NCBI GenBank assembly: GCA_022793065.1
Contig: JAAWCE010000042.1
Span: 1-64,000 of the forward strand
Length of the DNA: 64,000 nucleotides
Direction: 5' to 3'
DNA from: Lachnospiraceae bacterium
GTDB lineage: Bacteria; Bacillota; Clostridia; Lachnospirales; Lachnospiraceae
Part shown: positions 18,356 through 25,871 of the stretch, piece by piece
Layout: each line of letters begins with the position of its first letter
How positions within the stretch are numbered: position 1 is the stretch's first letter
Notes under the pieces: model-generated
What the model saw: only the letters and a program-made list of their open reading frames with translations
The model's database searches: none
Told to the model about the DNA's origin: nothing
Made by a program: the position numbers and the translations under genes

Positions 18356-18486
18356 TTGTCGAAGGATGAGATCGTCAATCTGATAGAAGAAATAGTAAAT
18401 TGTGAGGATACGTGAGAAAGATATCGACAGATTGCTTGAAAAATTAGAACAGGGCGTACTGGAGGAATATAAGCCGATAGAACTAT
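18356..18486 (+). pseudogene. frameshifted fragment resembling a colicin-immunity (E9imm) domain
   Basis: Two overlapping frames join into a plausible peptide: LSKDEIVNLIEEIVNCEDT, then after a one-base shift at about 18413, KDIDRLLEKLEQGVLEEYK, ending at a stop by 18486. The pattern of a helix followed by an acidic stretch and a second helix looks like the first half of DNase-colicin immunity proteins, commonly seen as short genes in Lachnospiraceae. The fragment is too short and degenerate to be functional, and the match is by eye only. Confidence 0.35.
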
Positions 18487-18545
18487 AATTTTACGTATTC
18501 GGAACATGATTCTAAAGAGTAAGAAATAGAAAAGAAGAGGGACAA

Positions 18546-19082
18546 ATGAAAAAAATTGCAAAATTTTATAAGGTGAGTACAGAGAACTTTATAAAAGCTA
18601 TAAGGGAAGAATTTCCCTGTTATACGCAAGAGGACGTGAAAGAAATGTATGAGAACCTGTCATTGCCTTTGCGGGCTACGAAAGGAAGCGCGGGCTATGA
18701 TTTCTTTTCACCTTTTTCATTCACTCTGGCACCCAAGGAAACAATTAAAATCCCCACAGGTATTCGCGTTAAAATGGAAGAGGGATGGGTGCTTCAGCTT
18801 TTTCCCAGAAGCGGTTTGGGTTTCAAGTATAGACTGCAAATGGATAATACCGTGGGGATTATTGACAGTGATTATTTTTATTCCAAGAACGAGGGGCATA
18901 TTTTTATTAAGCTGACCAATGATTCCATGGAGGACAAATCCCTGGAAGTAGTCCAGGGGACAGGGTTTGCTCAGGGAATTTTTCTGGAATATGGGATTAC
19001 AGTGGATGATGATGCCAATGGCGTGCGTGACGGAGGACTGGGAAGTACGACGCATGTAAATTCTGCTTTGCCGCATAAATAA
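18546..19082 (+). CDS. dut: dUTP diphosphatase family protein
   Basis: A 178-residue trimeric-type dUTPase that hydrolyses dUTP to dUMP, keeping uracil out of DNA. Motif 1 is ATKGSAGYDF, motif 2 PRSGLG, motif 3 DNTVGIIDSDYF with the catalytic aspartate, and motif 5 RDGGLGSTT at the C-terminal end. It carries an N-terminal extension of about 35 residues compared with minimal dUTPases, and dCTP deaminase-like activity cannot be excluded. GAAGAGGG precedes the ATG. Confidence 0.9.
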   Translation: MKKIAKFYKVSTENFIKAIREEFPCYTQEDVKEMYENLSLPLRATKGSAGYDFFSPFSFTLAPKETIKIPTGIRVKMEEGWVLQLFPRSGLGFKYRLQMDNTVGIIDSDYFYSKNEGHIFIKLTNDSMEDKSLEVVQGTGFAQGIFLEYGITVDDDANGVRDGGLGSTTHVNSALPHK

Positions 19083-19093
19083 TTCTCTTTATG

Positions 19094-19126
19094 GCTATGC
19101 TAACTTTCAACAAACAAAAGCATAGC
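19094..19126 (+). promoter_or_regulatory. hairpin upstream of the GerA-type gene
   Basis: GCTATGCT (19094-19101) and AGCATAGC (19119-19126) form an 8-bp stem with a 17-base loop just before the GAAAGGGAG ribosome site. It has no T-run, so is more likely a leader structure than a terminator. Confidence 0.35.
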
Positions 19127-19146
19127 TGAAAGGGAGTTTATTTTAT

Positions 19147-20625
19147 ATGGATGAAAAGTTTTCTGCAAACCGTAAGGAAAGTAGCGTACAGACGCCCGGT
19201 CAGGAAAGAATAACGGGTTCTTTAAAGACGGATATGGCATATTTGAACGGCATATTGGATGCGGATGCAAATTTTGATATTATCTATCGGGTGGTAGAAA
19301 TCGGTGGAAAAGAGGCATGTATGTATCTGGTGGATGGTTTCTGTAAAGATGATATGGCACAGAAATTGTTGCAGTATTTTATGGATATGAAACCGGAAGA
19401 CATGCCTGAGGATATGCACGGGCTGTCAAAACAATTTACGCCTTATGTGGAGGTGGATATTGAAAATGATTGTGACACATTGATAAACTCATTGCTTTCA
19501 GGAATGTTTTTGCTTTTGATAGAGGGGTATGACAAGGCGTTGGTCCTTGATACCAGGACCTATCCTGCAAGAGGAGTGGACGAACCGGAAAAAGATAAGG
19601 TGCTCAGAGGCTCGAAAGATGGTTTTGTAGAGACCGTGGTAAGTAATACTGCACTGATACGCCGGAGAATACGAAGTTCGGACCTTCATATGGAAATGAT
19701 GAGCGCCGGAAACAGTTCGCACACGGATATTGTTCTTTGCTATATGAAAGGAAGGGCGGATAGGGTCTTCCTGGAAGAAATCAAAAGAAAAATCAGTGAA
19801 ATACAGGTGGACGCACTTTCAATGAATCAGGAATCGCTGGCGGAATGTCTGTATCAGCGTAAATGGTATAATCCTTTTCCAAAATTTAAATATACAGAAA
19901 GACCGGATACGGCCGCCGCTCAAGTATTGGAAGGAAATATAGTGATATTGGTGGATAATTCTCCTTCCGCTATGATATTGCCCACTACCATTTTTGATGT
20001 GGTGGAAGAAGCGGATGATTACTATTTTCCGCCCATTACAGGTACCTATCTGAGAGTGACCAGATTTTTGATTTCTCTGCTCACGTATTTGCTCACGCCT
20101 ACGTTTCTTCTGTTTGTGAGCAACAGTCAGTGGATTCCGGATAGTTTTGCTTTTATTATGCTGAAGGAAGAACCTAATATTCCGGTTATTTGGCAGTTCT
20201 TGATTTTGGAACTAGCCATAGACGGTCTGAAATTGGCGGCAATCAATACCCCCAATATGCTCAGCACGCCCTTGAGTGTGATGGCGGCGCTGGTGTTGGG
20301 AGAATTCTCGGTGAAGAGCGGATGGTTTTCGTCAGAAGTAATGTTGTATATGGCGTTTGTAGCCATTGCCAACTATACACAGGCGAATTATGAATTGGGA
20401 TATGCCTTAAAATTTCTGCGTATTATGAACTTGTTGCTGACGCAGTGGTTTGGCCTGTGGGGATACCTGGGGGGAATATTAATTTCATTGCTGGCCATTG
20501 GATGTAACAGAACGGTTTCACATCATAGCTATATTTATCCTTTGATTCCCTTTGACTGGAAAAATCTGAAAAACAGGCTCATACGACGCCGACTTCCGGG
20601 GGCACTGAAGGATAGTGAAAAATGA
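19147..20625 (+). CDS. GerA/SpoVAF-family spore germination membrane protein
   Basis: A 492-residue protein of the GerAA/SpoVAF family. The N-terminal half is soluble and contains the typical TYPARGVDEPEKDKVLRG and DGFVETVVSNTALIRRRIR segments; the C-terminal half has about five membrane spans from residue 295 on. Such proteins sit in the spore inner membrane; GerAA proteins are part of nutrient-receptor complexes, SpoVAF modulates dipicolinate-channel behaviour. No gerB or gerC partner and no spoVA genes lie nearby, which favours the SpoVAF-like, stand-alone type. Expression in the forespore (sigma-G) is expected from the family; no promoter was assigned. Confidence 0.88.
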   Translation: MDEKFSANRKESSVQTPGQERITGSLKTDMAYLNGILDADANFDIIYRVVEIGGKEACMYLVDGFCKDDMAQKLLQYFMDMKPEDMPEDMHGLSKQFTPYVEVDIENDCDTLINSLLSGMFLLLIEGYDKALVLDTRTYPARGVDEPEKDKVLRGSKDGFVETVVSNTALIRRRIRSSDLHMEMMSAGNSSHTDIVLCYMKGRADRVFLEEIKRKISEIQVDALSMNQESLAECLYQRKWYNPFPKFKYTERPDTAAAQVLEGNIVILVDNSPSAMILPTTIFDVVEEADDYYFPPITGTYLRVTRFLISLLTYLLTPTFLLFVSNSQWIPDSFAFIMLKEEPNIPVIWQFLILELAIDGLKLAAINTPNMLSTPLSVMAALVLGEFSVKSGWFSSEVMLYMAFVAIANYTQANYELGYALKFLRIMNLLLTQWFGLWGYLGGILISLLAIGCNRTVSHHSYIYPLIPFDWKNLKNRLIRRRLPGALKDSEK

Positions 20626-20669
20626 AAAGGAAAAATAGAATAATTTTCCCCAAATGATATGTAAAATTG

Positions 20670-20700
20670 TTTATGACTGCCCATAACAGGCGGTCATAAA
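20670..20700 (+). terminator. hairpin after the GerA-type gene
   Basis: TTTATGACTGCC pairs with GGCGGTCATAAA (one G-T pair) around a short loop. The sequence after it is only weakly T-rich, so termination strength is uncertain. Confidence 0.5.
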
Positions 20701-20800
20701 CTGATTTTGGTTATGCGTTTGGGGGTGATTGAAACTAAATCAGGTATACAAAGCTGAAAACTTAATAAGTCCCGAAACGGAACTGGAATAGGAGACAAGT

Positions 20801-21673
20801 ATGTTTAAAATAATTACGGATAGCACGGCAGATTTGCCATTGGATTATATGAATGAACACCAAATAGGCTGTATGCCCATAAGCTATATTCTTGATGGTG
20901 TTACATATGGCAAAGAGAGGGAAATGGATTGGAAAAAATTTTATGCTCTCATGCGGGATGAGGGGAAAATGCCAACCACTTCTCAAATCAATCCTTCGGA
21001 AGCAAAAGAGTATTTTGAAGAGTATATAAAAACAGATAAGGAAATTCTGCATTTGGCCTTTTCGTCCGGACTTAGCGGTACTTACAACAACCTTCGCATG
21101 GCGGCGGAAGAAGTAATGGAAGAGCACCCTGATGTGAAAATTATTGTGATTGACAGTCTGTGCGCTTCCATGGGAGAGGGATTGTTTGTACACAAGGCAG
21201 TTAAAATGAGGGATGAAGGCAAGACAATGGACGAAACCGCACAATGGCTGAAAGAGCATGTACAGAATTTTGTTCATGCGTTTACGGTATACGACTTGTT
21301 CCATTTGTACAGAGGAGGACGTGTCAGTAAAACAGCCGCCGTTATCGGGACGCTTGCTTCCATTAAACCTACGCTCCATGTAGATGATGAAGGACATTTG
21401 ATCGTCATTGGAAAAGTGCGAGGGAGAAAGAAATCACTACTTGCGCTGGTGGATTATATGGAAGAAAAAATGGGGGCCTGGATGAGAGAAAACAAGGAGG
21501 ATATGGTTTTTATCAGTCATGGAGACGCCCTGGAGGATGCGGAATATGTCCGTGACCGGATAAAAGAACGTTTTGGAATGGAGAACTTTATGATCAGCCA
21601 CATAGGACCCACAATCGGCGCACATTCCGGTCCGGGGACAATCGCATTGTTTTTCATGGGAGAATCCAGGTAA
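20801..21673 (+). CDS. DegV family fatty-acid-binding protein
   Basis: A 290-residue DegV/FakB-type protein. The N-terminus IITDSTADLP, the SSGLSGTYNN fatty-acid carboxylate-binding segment, the IDSLCASMGEG region and the GPTIGAHSGPGTIALFF C-terminus are all diagnostic. These proteins bind a fatty acid and, with kinase FakA, present it for phosphorylation and entry to phospholipid synthesis. No fakA is nearby. The ribosome site lies in ACTGGAATAGGAG, an extended context shared with other genes in the window. Confidence 0.95.
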   Translation: MFKIITDSTADLPLDYMNEHQIGCMPISYILDGVTYGKEREMDWKKFYALMRDEGKMPTTSQINPSEAKEYFEEYIKTDKEILHLAFSSGLSGTYNNLRMAAEEVMEEHPDVKIIVIDSLCASMGEGLFVHKAVKMRDEGKTMDETAQWLKEHVQNFVHAFTVYDLFHLYRGGRVSKTAAVIGTLASIKPTLHVDDEGHLIVIGKVRGRKKSLLALVDYMEEKMGAWMRENKEDMVFISHGDALEDAEYVRDRIKERFGMENFMISHIGPTIGAHSGPGTIALFFMGESR

Positions 21674-21797
21674 GGGGCGTATGTTACTGTCTGCTGCTTT
21701 GGCTTTCTATCATCAGATTTATTGAATTGATTGCACAGTTTCCTACCGTATTTCATATCTTGTTATTAAGCAAAATAAGTGTAGGAAAGGAAGCAAA

Positions 21798-21968
21798 ATG
21801 CAAGAACAGGTAATGAATCATAATAATATTGAAAAATTTCCGGTTGCAATGGCCTATGTTCCATGGCAGCAATTCGACAAAATGTATGATGATTTGGAAA
21901 AGGCTTATTGCATCGGAACCATATTTCCAGAGTTAAATAAGCCGTTTACAGGAAGGCGGTGTGTATAA
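21798..21968 (+). CDS. cotJA: spore coat protein CotJA
   Basis: A 56-residue protein matching CotJA: the central segment AMAYVPWQQFDKMYDDLEKAY followed by GTIFPELNKPF is the family signature. CotJA takes part in assembly of the inner spore coat together with CotJC. GGAAAGGAAG lies upstream of the ATG. Its stop overlaps the cotJB start (TAATG), giving the classical cotJABC order. In bacilli the operon is made in the mother cell under sigma-E. Confidence 0.9.
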   Translation: MQEQVMNHNNIEKFPVAMAYVPWQQFDKMYDDLEKAYCIGTIFPELNKPFTGRRCV

Positions 21969-22222
21969 TGGGAGAAAAAGAGCAGCTTTTAAGGGATATT
22001 GGTATTGCGGATTTTGTATTAACGGAGCTGACATTATATCTGGATACACATCCCCAGGACCGCAAGGCTATGGAGTATTTTAACCACTATAACAGGCTGA
22101 AACTTCAAATGGAGAAGGAATTTTCTCAGAAATATTATCCTCTGAACACGAGATGGGCTGATAGCAATAAGGAATGGCGATGGGGGGCTGCACCCTTGCC
22201 CTGGGAAGGAGCGTGCGTATAA
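21968..22222 (+). CDS. cotJB: spore coat protein CotJB
   Basis: An 84-residue CotJB homologue with LLRDIGIADFVLTELTLYLDTHPQD and the terminal RWGAAPLPWEG that are diagnostic of the family. ATG at 21968 overlaps the cotJA stop. It is followed with no gap by cotJC, so the three genes are translationally coupled. Confidence 0.93.
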   Translation: MGEKEQLLRDIGIADFVLTELTLYLDTHPQDRKAMEYFNHYNRLKLQMEKEFSQKYYPLNTRWADSNKEWRWGAAPLPWEGACV

Positions 22223-22426
22223 ATGTGGAGTTATGAAAAGCGGTTGGAATTTCCTGTAAATATCAAAGAACCCAATGCCAAATTGGCACAGGTTATCATA
22301 TCACAATATGGGGGACCTGACGGAGAAATGGGAGCCAGTATGCGCTATTTATCTCAACGATATTCCATGCCCTATCGTGAGGTAGCGGGGGTACTGACAG
22401 ATATCGGTACTTCCGATATAAAATGA
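22223..22426 (+). pseudogene. cotJC: cotJC, 5' part (interrupted)
   Basis: The first 63 codons match the start of CotJC, a manganese-catalase-like coat protein: MWSYEKRLEF, QYGGPDGEMGAS (containing metal-ligand Glu 35) and PYREVAGVLTDIGT. At GGTACT (22406-22411) the match stops abruptly, and after four foreign codons (SDIK) there is a TGA at 22424. The remaining CotJC sequence resumes in register 2,758 bases later. As it stands the 67-residue product lacks four of five metal ligands and cannot be active. Confidence 0.93.
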
Positions 22427-22519
22427 CGCAGCAGATTTATGATCGTTCTTGCCTGGTATTGTGCGTTTGTTGGTGCGGGAAGGTAATTCATGCACATTTT
22501 GCGTGTCAAATCCAAGCAG

Positions 22520-22559
22520 CCGTGCGCGAAATCCTTGTTCTTTGGATTTCTGTGCACGG
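22520..22559 (+). promoter_or_regulatory. left-end hairpin of the cotJC insertion
   Basis: CCGTGCGCGAAATCC (22520-22534) pairs with GGATTTCTGTGCACGG (22544-22559) with one bulge and a 9-nt loop. It has no T run. An alternative partner for GGATTT is AAATCC at 22508-22513. Confidence 0.55.
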
Positions 22560-22701
22560 TTATTGGTCATGGAGTGGATATAACTTTTTATATAGTAATT
22601 TTTTATCAGGAAATCCATGGCAATAAATTCTATATTTTTGATGACATATTGTGATTTATATGTTAAAATTCTCTCAAAGACTTCGGGGAGGGAATCATGA
22701 A

Positions 22702-24951
22702 ATGAATGAGGCGAGAGTAAATTCAAATTTGATTGAACATATGCTGATGATGCTAAATGATCCTGAGAATAATCTTTTGGATATGAATTGCTTTTCTAAC
22801 CAAGAAGAGACGGAAAAACGTCTTGCTATGCAGGATTCTCATAATTGTCAGATCGTAATGGAAATCGTTAAATTTATGGATGAAATGCCGGGGGGATTTT
22901 TAATTTATCATGCAGATGAAGATGAAAGGATCATATATGCAAATAAAGCGCTGCTGCGTATATTTAAGTGTGATACCTTAAGAGAATTACAGGAATTGAC
23001 AGGAAATTCTTTTAAAGGAATCGTACATCCTGATGATTTGGAGAGGGTTGAACAGAGTATTTGGGAACAGATATCCGGCAGTCAGCATGATTTGGATTAC
23101 GTGGAATATCGTATTGTCAGAAAAGACGGGGAAATTCGCTGGATTGAAGATTACGGACATTTTGTCCACAGTGAATCTGTGGGAGATGTTTTTTATGTAT
23201 TTATGGGAGATGCTACGGAAAAAAAGAAACGTATGCAAGCAGAAAAAGCTGCCATTTTAAAAGAAGCTTTGCAAAAAGAGCAAAAATTACAGAATATGAT
23301 GGAAGCATACGACAGGGAAAGACATCAGATTAATCAGGAGCATCTGCGGCGTCTGGAGGTAATCGAGGGCCTTAGCGTAAATTATGAATCTATTTTGTAT
23401 GTGGATTTGGATACAAACCTGGTTCTTCCCTATCGTCTGAATAGCCGGACGGAACGTCAGTTTGACGGGGAAGAACGTGAGCGTCAATTTACACAATATA
23501 CTGCTGATTATGTTGACTGTTGGGTACATCCGGAAGATAAAGAAGTGGTGTTAAGGGCGACGGATGCGGATTATATACGAGAAAAACTTGCTAAAGATAA
23601 AACATATTATATCAATTACAGAGTAATTGAAAATGGTCAGATTTTATATTTGCAGCTCAGAGTTGTAAATGTGGGAAAAAAGGAACATATTTCTCAGATT
23701 GTTATGGGATACCGCAGAGTGGATGATGAAGTATTGTACGAAATGGAACAGCAGCGGATCCTGGAAGATGCTTTGGAAAATGTAAATCTGGCAATTGTTG
23801 CAAAAGATACATTTCTCTCCAATATGTCTCATGATATGAGAACGCCGTTGAACGCCATATTCGGATATACAGCGCTTGCACACAGAAATATTACCGATGC
23901 CTTAGCTGTTGAAAATTATCTCAATAAAATTGAATCATCCAGCCGGCAGTTGTTGGATTTGATAAGTAAAGTATTGGAAATATCCTGGACAGAATCAAAC
24001 GATTTTCAGCTTGTGGAAACAGAATGTAATTTAAATGATATTTTACAGGATGTACATAGAGCGGTATTATCTCAGGCGGCGGAGAAAAATATTTCTTTTT
24101 ATCTGAGTGCGGCAGGATTAGAACATGGCGATATTATCAGTGATGGAGACAAGCTCAAACAGCTTCTGCTGTATCTGGCTGACAATGCGGTGACATATAC
24201 AAAGAACAATGGCAGAGTTGATTTGATTGCAATGGAAATGGAGCAGCAATCAAATGATTATGCAGTGTATCAGTTTGTAATCAGGGATACGGGAGTTGGT
24301 ATTAAGGAAGAATTTCTGGAACATATTTTTGACCCTTTTGAACGGGAAAATAATACTACATCCAGCGGAATACATGGAACAGGGTTAGGACTTACGATTG
24401 CCAGAAAAATTGTGAAATTGTTAGAAGGAAAAATAGAGGTGGAAAGCGCCGTGGGTGTGGGCAGTACTTTCACCGTTACGCTCCGGCTCCGTATACGGAA
24501 TCAGGGGTGTGTTGAGCCCGCTGATATGGATGCTATTCTTGCCGAGGTAATGAATCGGAAAATTTTGTTGGTGGATGACAATGACATTAATCTGGAAATT
24601 GAGTCGGAAATTCTTCGTGGATTAGGTTTTCTCACGGATATGGCCGAAGACGGCAATGCTGCCGTTGAGAAAGTAAAGAACTCCCGACCGGGAGAATATG
24701 CTTTGATTTTAATGGATATACAGATGCCTGTGATGAATGGCTGGCAAGCTACAAGAGCCATTCGTATGCTGGATGCGCCGGAATTGGCAAGTATACCGAT
24801 TATAGCTTTGTCGGCAAATGCTTTTGAAAGTGATAAGCGCGCTTCCATCGAAAGCGGGATGGATGCACATCTTGAGAAACCTATTAATATTCCAGTGCTG
24901 CTGGAAACAGTTGCAAGGACCATTCATCGTCGGGATACATTGAAAAAGTAA
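22702..24951 (+). CDS. hybrid sensor histidine kinase with receiver domain
   Basis: A 749-residue soluble hybrid kinase with no membrane spans. Order: N-terminal region, PAS domain (about residues 55-180, with IVHPDDLERVE and RKDGEIRWIEDYG), coiled linker, a second PAS-like domain (to about 350), HisKA with phospho-acceptor His 377 in SNMSHDMRTPLNAI, an HATPase domain (LADNAVTYT, DTGVGI, GTGLGLTI), and a C-terminal receiver with phospho-acceptor Asp near residue 672 in LILMDIQMPVMNGW. GGGGAGGGA precedes the ATG at 22702. It is the only gene of the insertion that splits cotJC and is read in the same direction. Input and target are unknown; no Hpt or separate response regulator is adjacent. Confidence 0.93.
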   Translation: MNEARVNSNLIEHMLMMLNDPENNLLDMNCFSNQEETEKRLAMQDSHNCQIVMEIVKFMDEMPGGFLIYHADEDERIIYANKALLRIFKCDTLRELQELTGNSFKGIVHPDDLERVEQSIWEQISGSQHDLDYVEYRIVRKDGEIRWIEDYGHFVHSESVGDVFYVFMGDATEKKKRMQAEKAAILKEALQKEQKLQNMMEAYDRERHQINQEHLRRLEVIEGLSVNYESILYVDLDTNLVLPYRLNSRTERQFDGEERERQFTQYTADYVDCWVHPEDKEVVLRATDADYIREKLAKDKTYYINYRVIENGQILYLQLRVVNVGKKEHISQIVMGYRRVDDEVLYEMEQQRILEDALENVNLAIVAKDTFLSNMSHDMRTPLNAIFGYTALAHRNITDALAVENYLNKIESSSRQLLDLISKVLEISWTESNDFQLVETECNLNDILQDVHRAVLSQAAEKNISFYLSAAGLEHGDIISDGDKLKQLLLYLADNAVTYTKNNGRVDLIAMEMEQQSNDYAVYQFVIRDTGVGIKEEFLEHIFDPFERENNTTSSGIHGTGLGLTIARKIVKLLEGKIEVESAVGVGSTFTVTLRLRIRNQGCVEPADMDAILAEVMNRKILLVDDNDINLEIESEILRGLGFLTDMAEDGNAAVEKVKNSRPGEYALILMDIQMPVMNGWQATRAIRMLDAPELASIPIIALSANAFESDKRASIESGMDAHLEKPINIPVLLETVARTIHRRDTLKK

Positions 24952-25092
24952 TGTAAAAGTTATGGATGAAATGTTCGGTTATAAATGGAATATAATATCG
25001 GTTTGGCATGGAATAACGTGTGTCTGGCATTAAATGATAATATATGGTGCAATATTGACACAAAAGGACATTATGTCAACTTTTGATTCCAT

Positions 25093-25132
25093 ATGCGCTT
25101 AAAGAGAGGTGTTTACACACCCTCTTGCGCAT
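25093..25132 (+). promoter_or_regulatory. right-end hairpin of the cotJC insertion
   Basis: An outer ATGCGC/GCGCAT stem encloses an inner AAGAGAGGTGT/ACACCCTCTT stem with a TTAC tetraloop and small bulges. It ends 31 bases before the right GGTACT, and is not followed by T residues, so does not look like a terminator for the kinase gene. Confidence 0.6.
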
Positions 25133-25163
25133 GAGATTATGGTGTAATATTATAACGCAGGTA

Positions 25164-25592
25164 GGTACTGAAGAATTAGCTCACATGGAAATAGTAGCTG
25201 CGATTATCCATCAGCTTACCAGAAACTTATCCATGGAAGAAATAGAAAAGTGCGGATTTGCGCCATATTATGTAGATCATACTGTGGGAATATGGCCTCA
25301 GTCGGCAGGAGGCTTTCCGTTCTCCGCTTCGCAGTTCCAGGTGACAGGAGATCCGATTACAGATCTGACAGAGGATTTGGCGGCGGAGCAGAAAGCTCGT
25401 ACCACTTATGACAATATATTGCGTTTGATTAAAGAACCGGATGTCTGTGAACCTATCAAGTTCTTGCGTATGCGTGAAGTGGTTCATTTTCAGCGTTTCG
25501 GTGAAGCACTGCGAATCACACAGGATAAGTTGGATAGTAGGAATTTCTATGCGTTCAATCCGGCATTTGACAGGTGTGAGACTTGTGACTGA
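25164..25592 (+). pseudogene. cotJC: cotJC, 3' part (interrupted)
   Basis: From GGTACT onward the reading frame gives GTEELAHMEIVAAIIHQ and continues to the normal CotJC end. In the restored 203-residue numbering the metal ligands are Glu 35 (other fragment), Glu 65 and His 68 (in EELAH), Glu 136 (in EDLAAEQKA) and His 169 (in REVVHFQRFGEAL), closely matching the manganese catalase arrangement. The open frame extends back into the insertion to a TTG at 25083, but no ribosome site supports translation from there. The sequence shows no frameshift or stop, so it appears to be under selection as coding sequence. Confidence 0.93.
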
Positions 25593-25660
25593 GAATATGG
25601 GGTAAGTGGTTATTAAAGGTTGTTTGAACTAATTTGGGTTGTTTTCGTAAGATAGATAGT

Positions 25661-25698
25661 AAAAAGGAAATTCTTACCATTGGGAGAATTTCCTTTTT
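25661..25698 (+). terminator. terminator after cotJC
   Basis: AAAAAGGAAATTCT pairs exactly with AGAATTTCCTTTTT around a 10-base loop, ending in a T run. This ends the cotJ operon and is a strong Rho-independent structure. Confidence 0.85.
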
Positions 25699-25871
25699 GC
25701 AGTTTTATTTTAGAGAAATCACTGTATGACGTCTCATGGCCAATAGGATAAAAAATCATATTGAACAACGGATTTGAATTGAGTATAATGTTACTTATCA
25801 TAGGCAGAATAAAAGACATTGCAGAGAATGTAAGAATGAGCTAAAAAGCGAAAGGATGGAGGTGGTATCAT

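Larger units (their letters stand above)
22412..25163 (+). mobile_element. 2.76-kb insertion splitting cotJC, flanked by GGTACT
   Basis: The insert separates codon 63 (Thr) from codon 64 (Glu) of cotJC. GGTACT is present on both sides (22406-22411 and 25164-25169); removal of the insert with one copy gives GATATCGGTACTGAAGAA, reading D-I-G-T-E-E as in the family. It carries one gene, a hybrid histidine kinase, and a large hairpin towards each end. No transposase, integrase, intron core or terminal inverted repeat is visible. Short ACGCAG sequences lie inside each end (22427-22432 and 25155-25160). Whether this is an excisable sporulation element moved by a recombinase elsewhere, or a fixed insertion, cannot be settled here. 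Confidence 0.85.

Noticed and set aside
22412..25163. Group I or group II intron in cotJC
   Set aside because: The ends do not fit: a group I intron would need U before the insert and end in G with the observed register, and the GTGYG...AY ends and domain V of group II are missing. No intron-encoded protein is present.
22412..25163. Classical DDE insertion sequence
   Set aside because: There are no terminal inverted repeats and no transposase; the only gene is a histidine kinase.
25083..25592. Independent small gene starting inside the insertion
   Set aside because: The open frame can be read from TTG 25083, but there is no ribosome site, the first 28 residues resemble nothing, and the rest is the exact continuation of cotJC.
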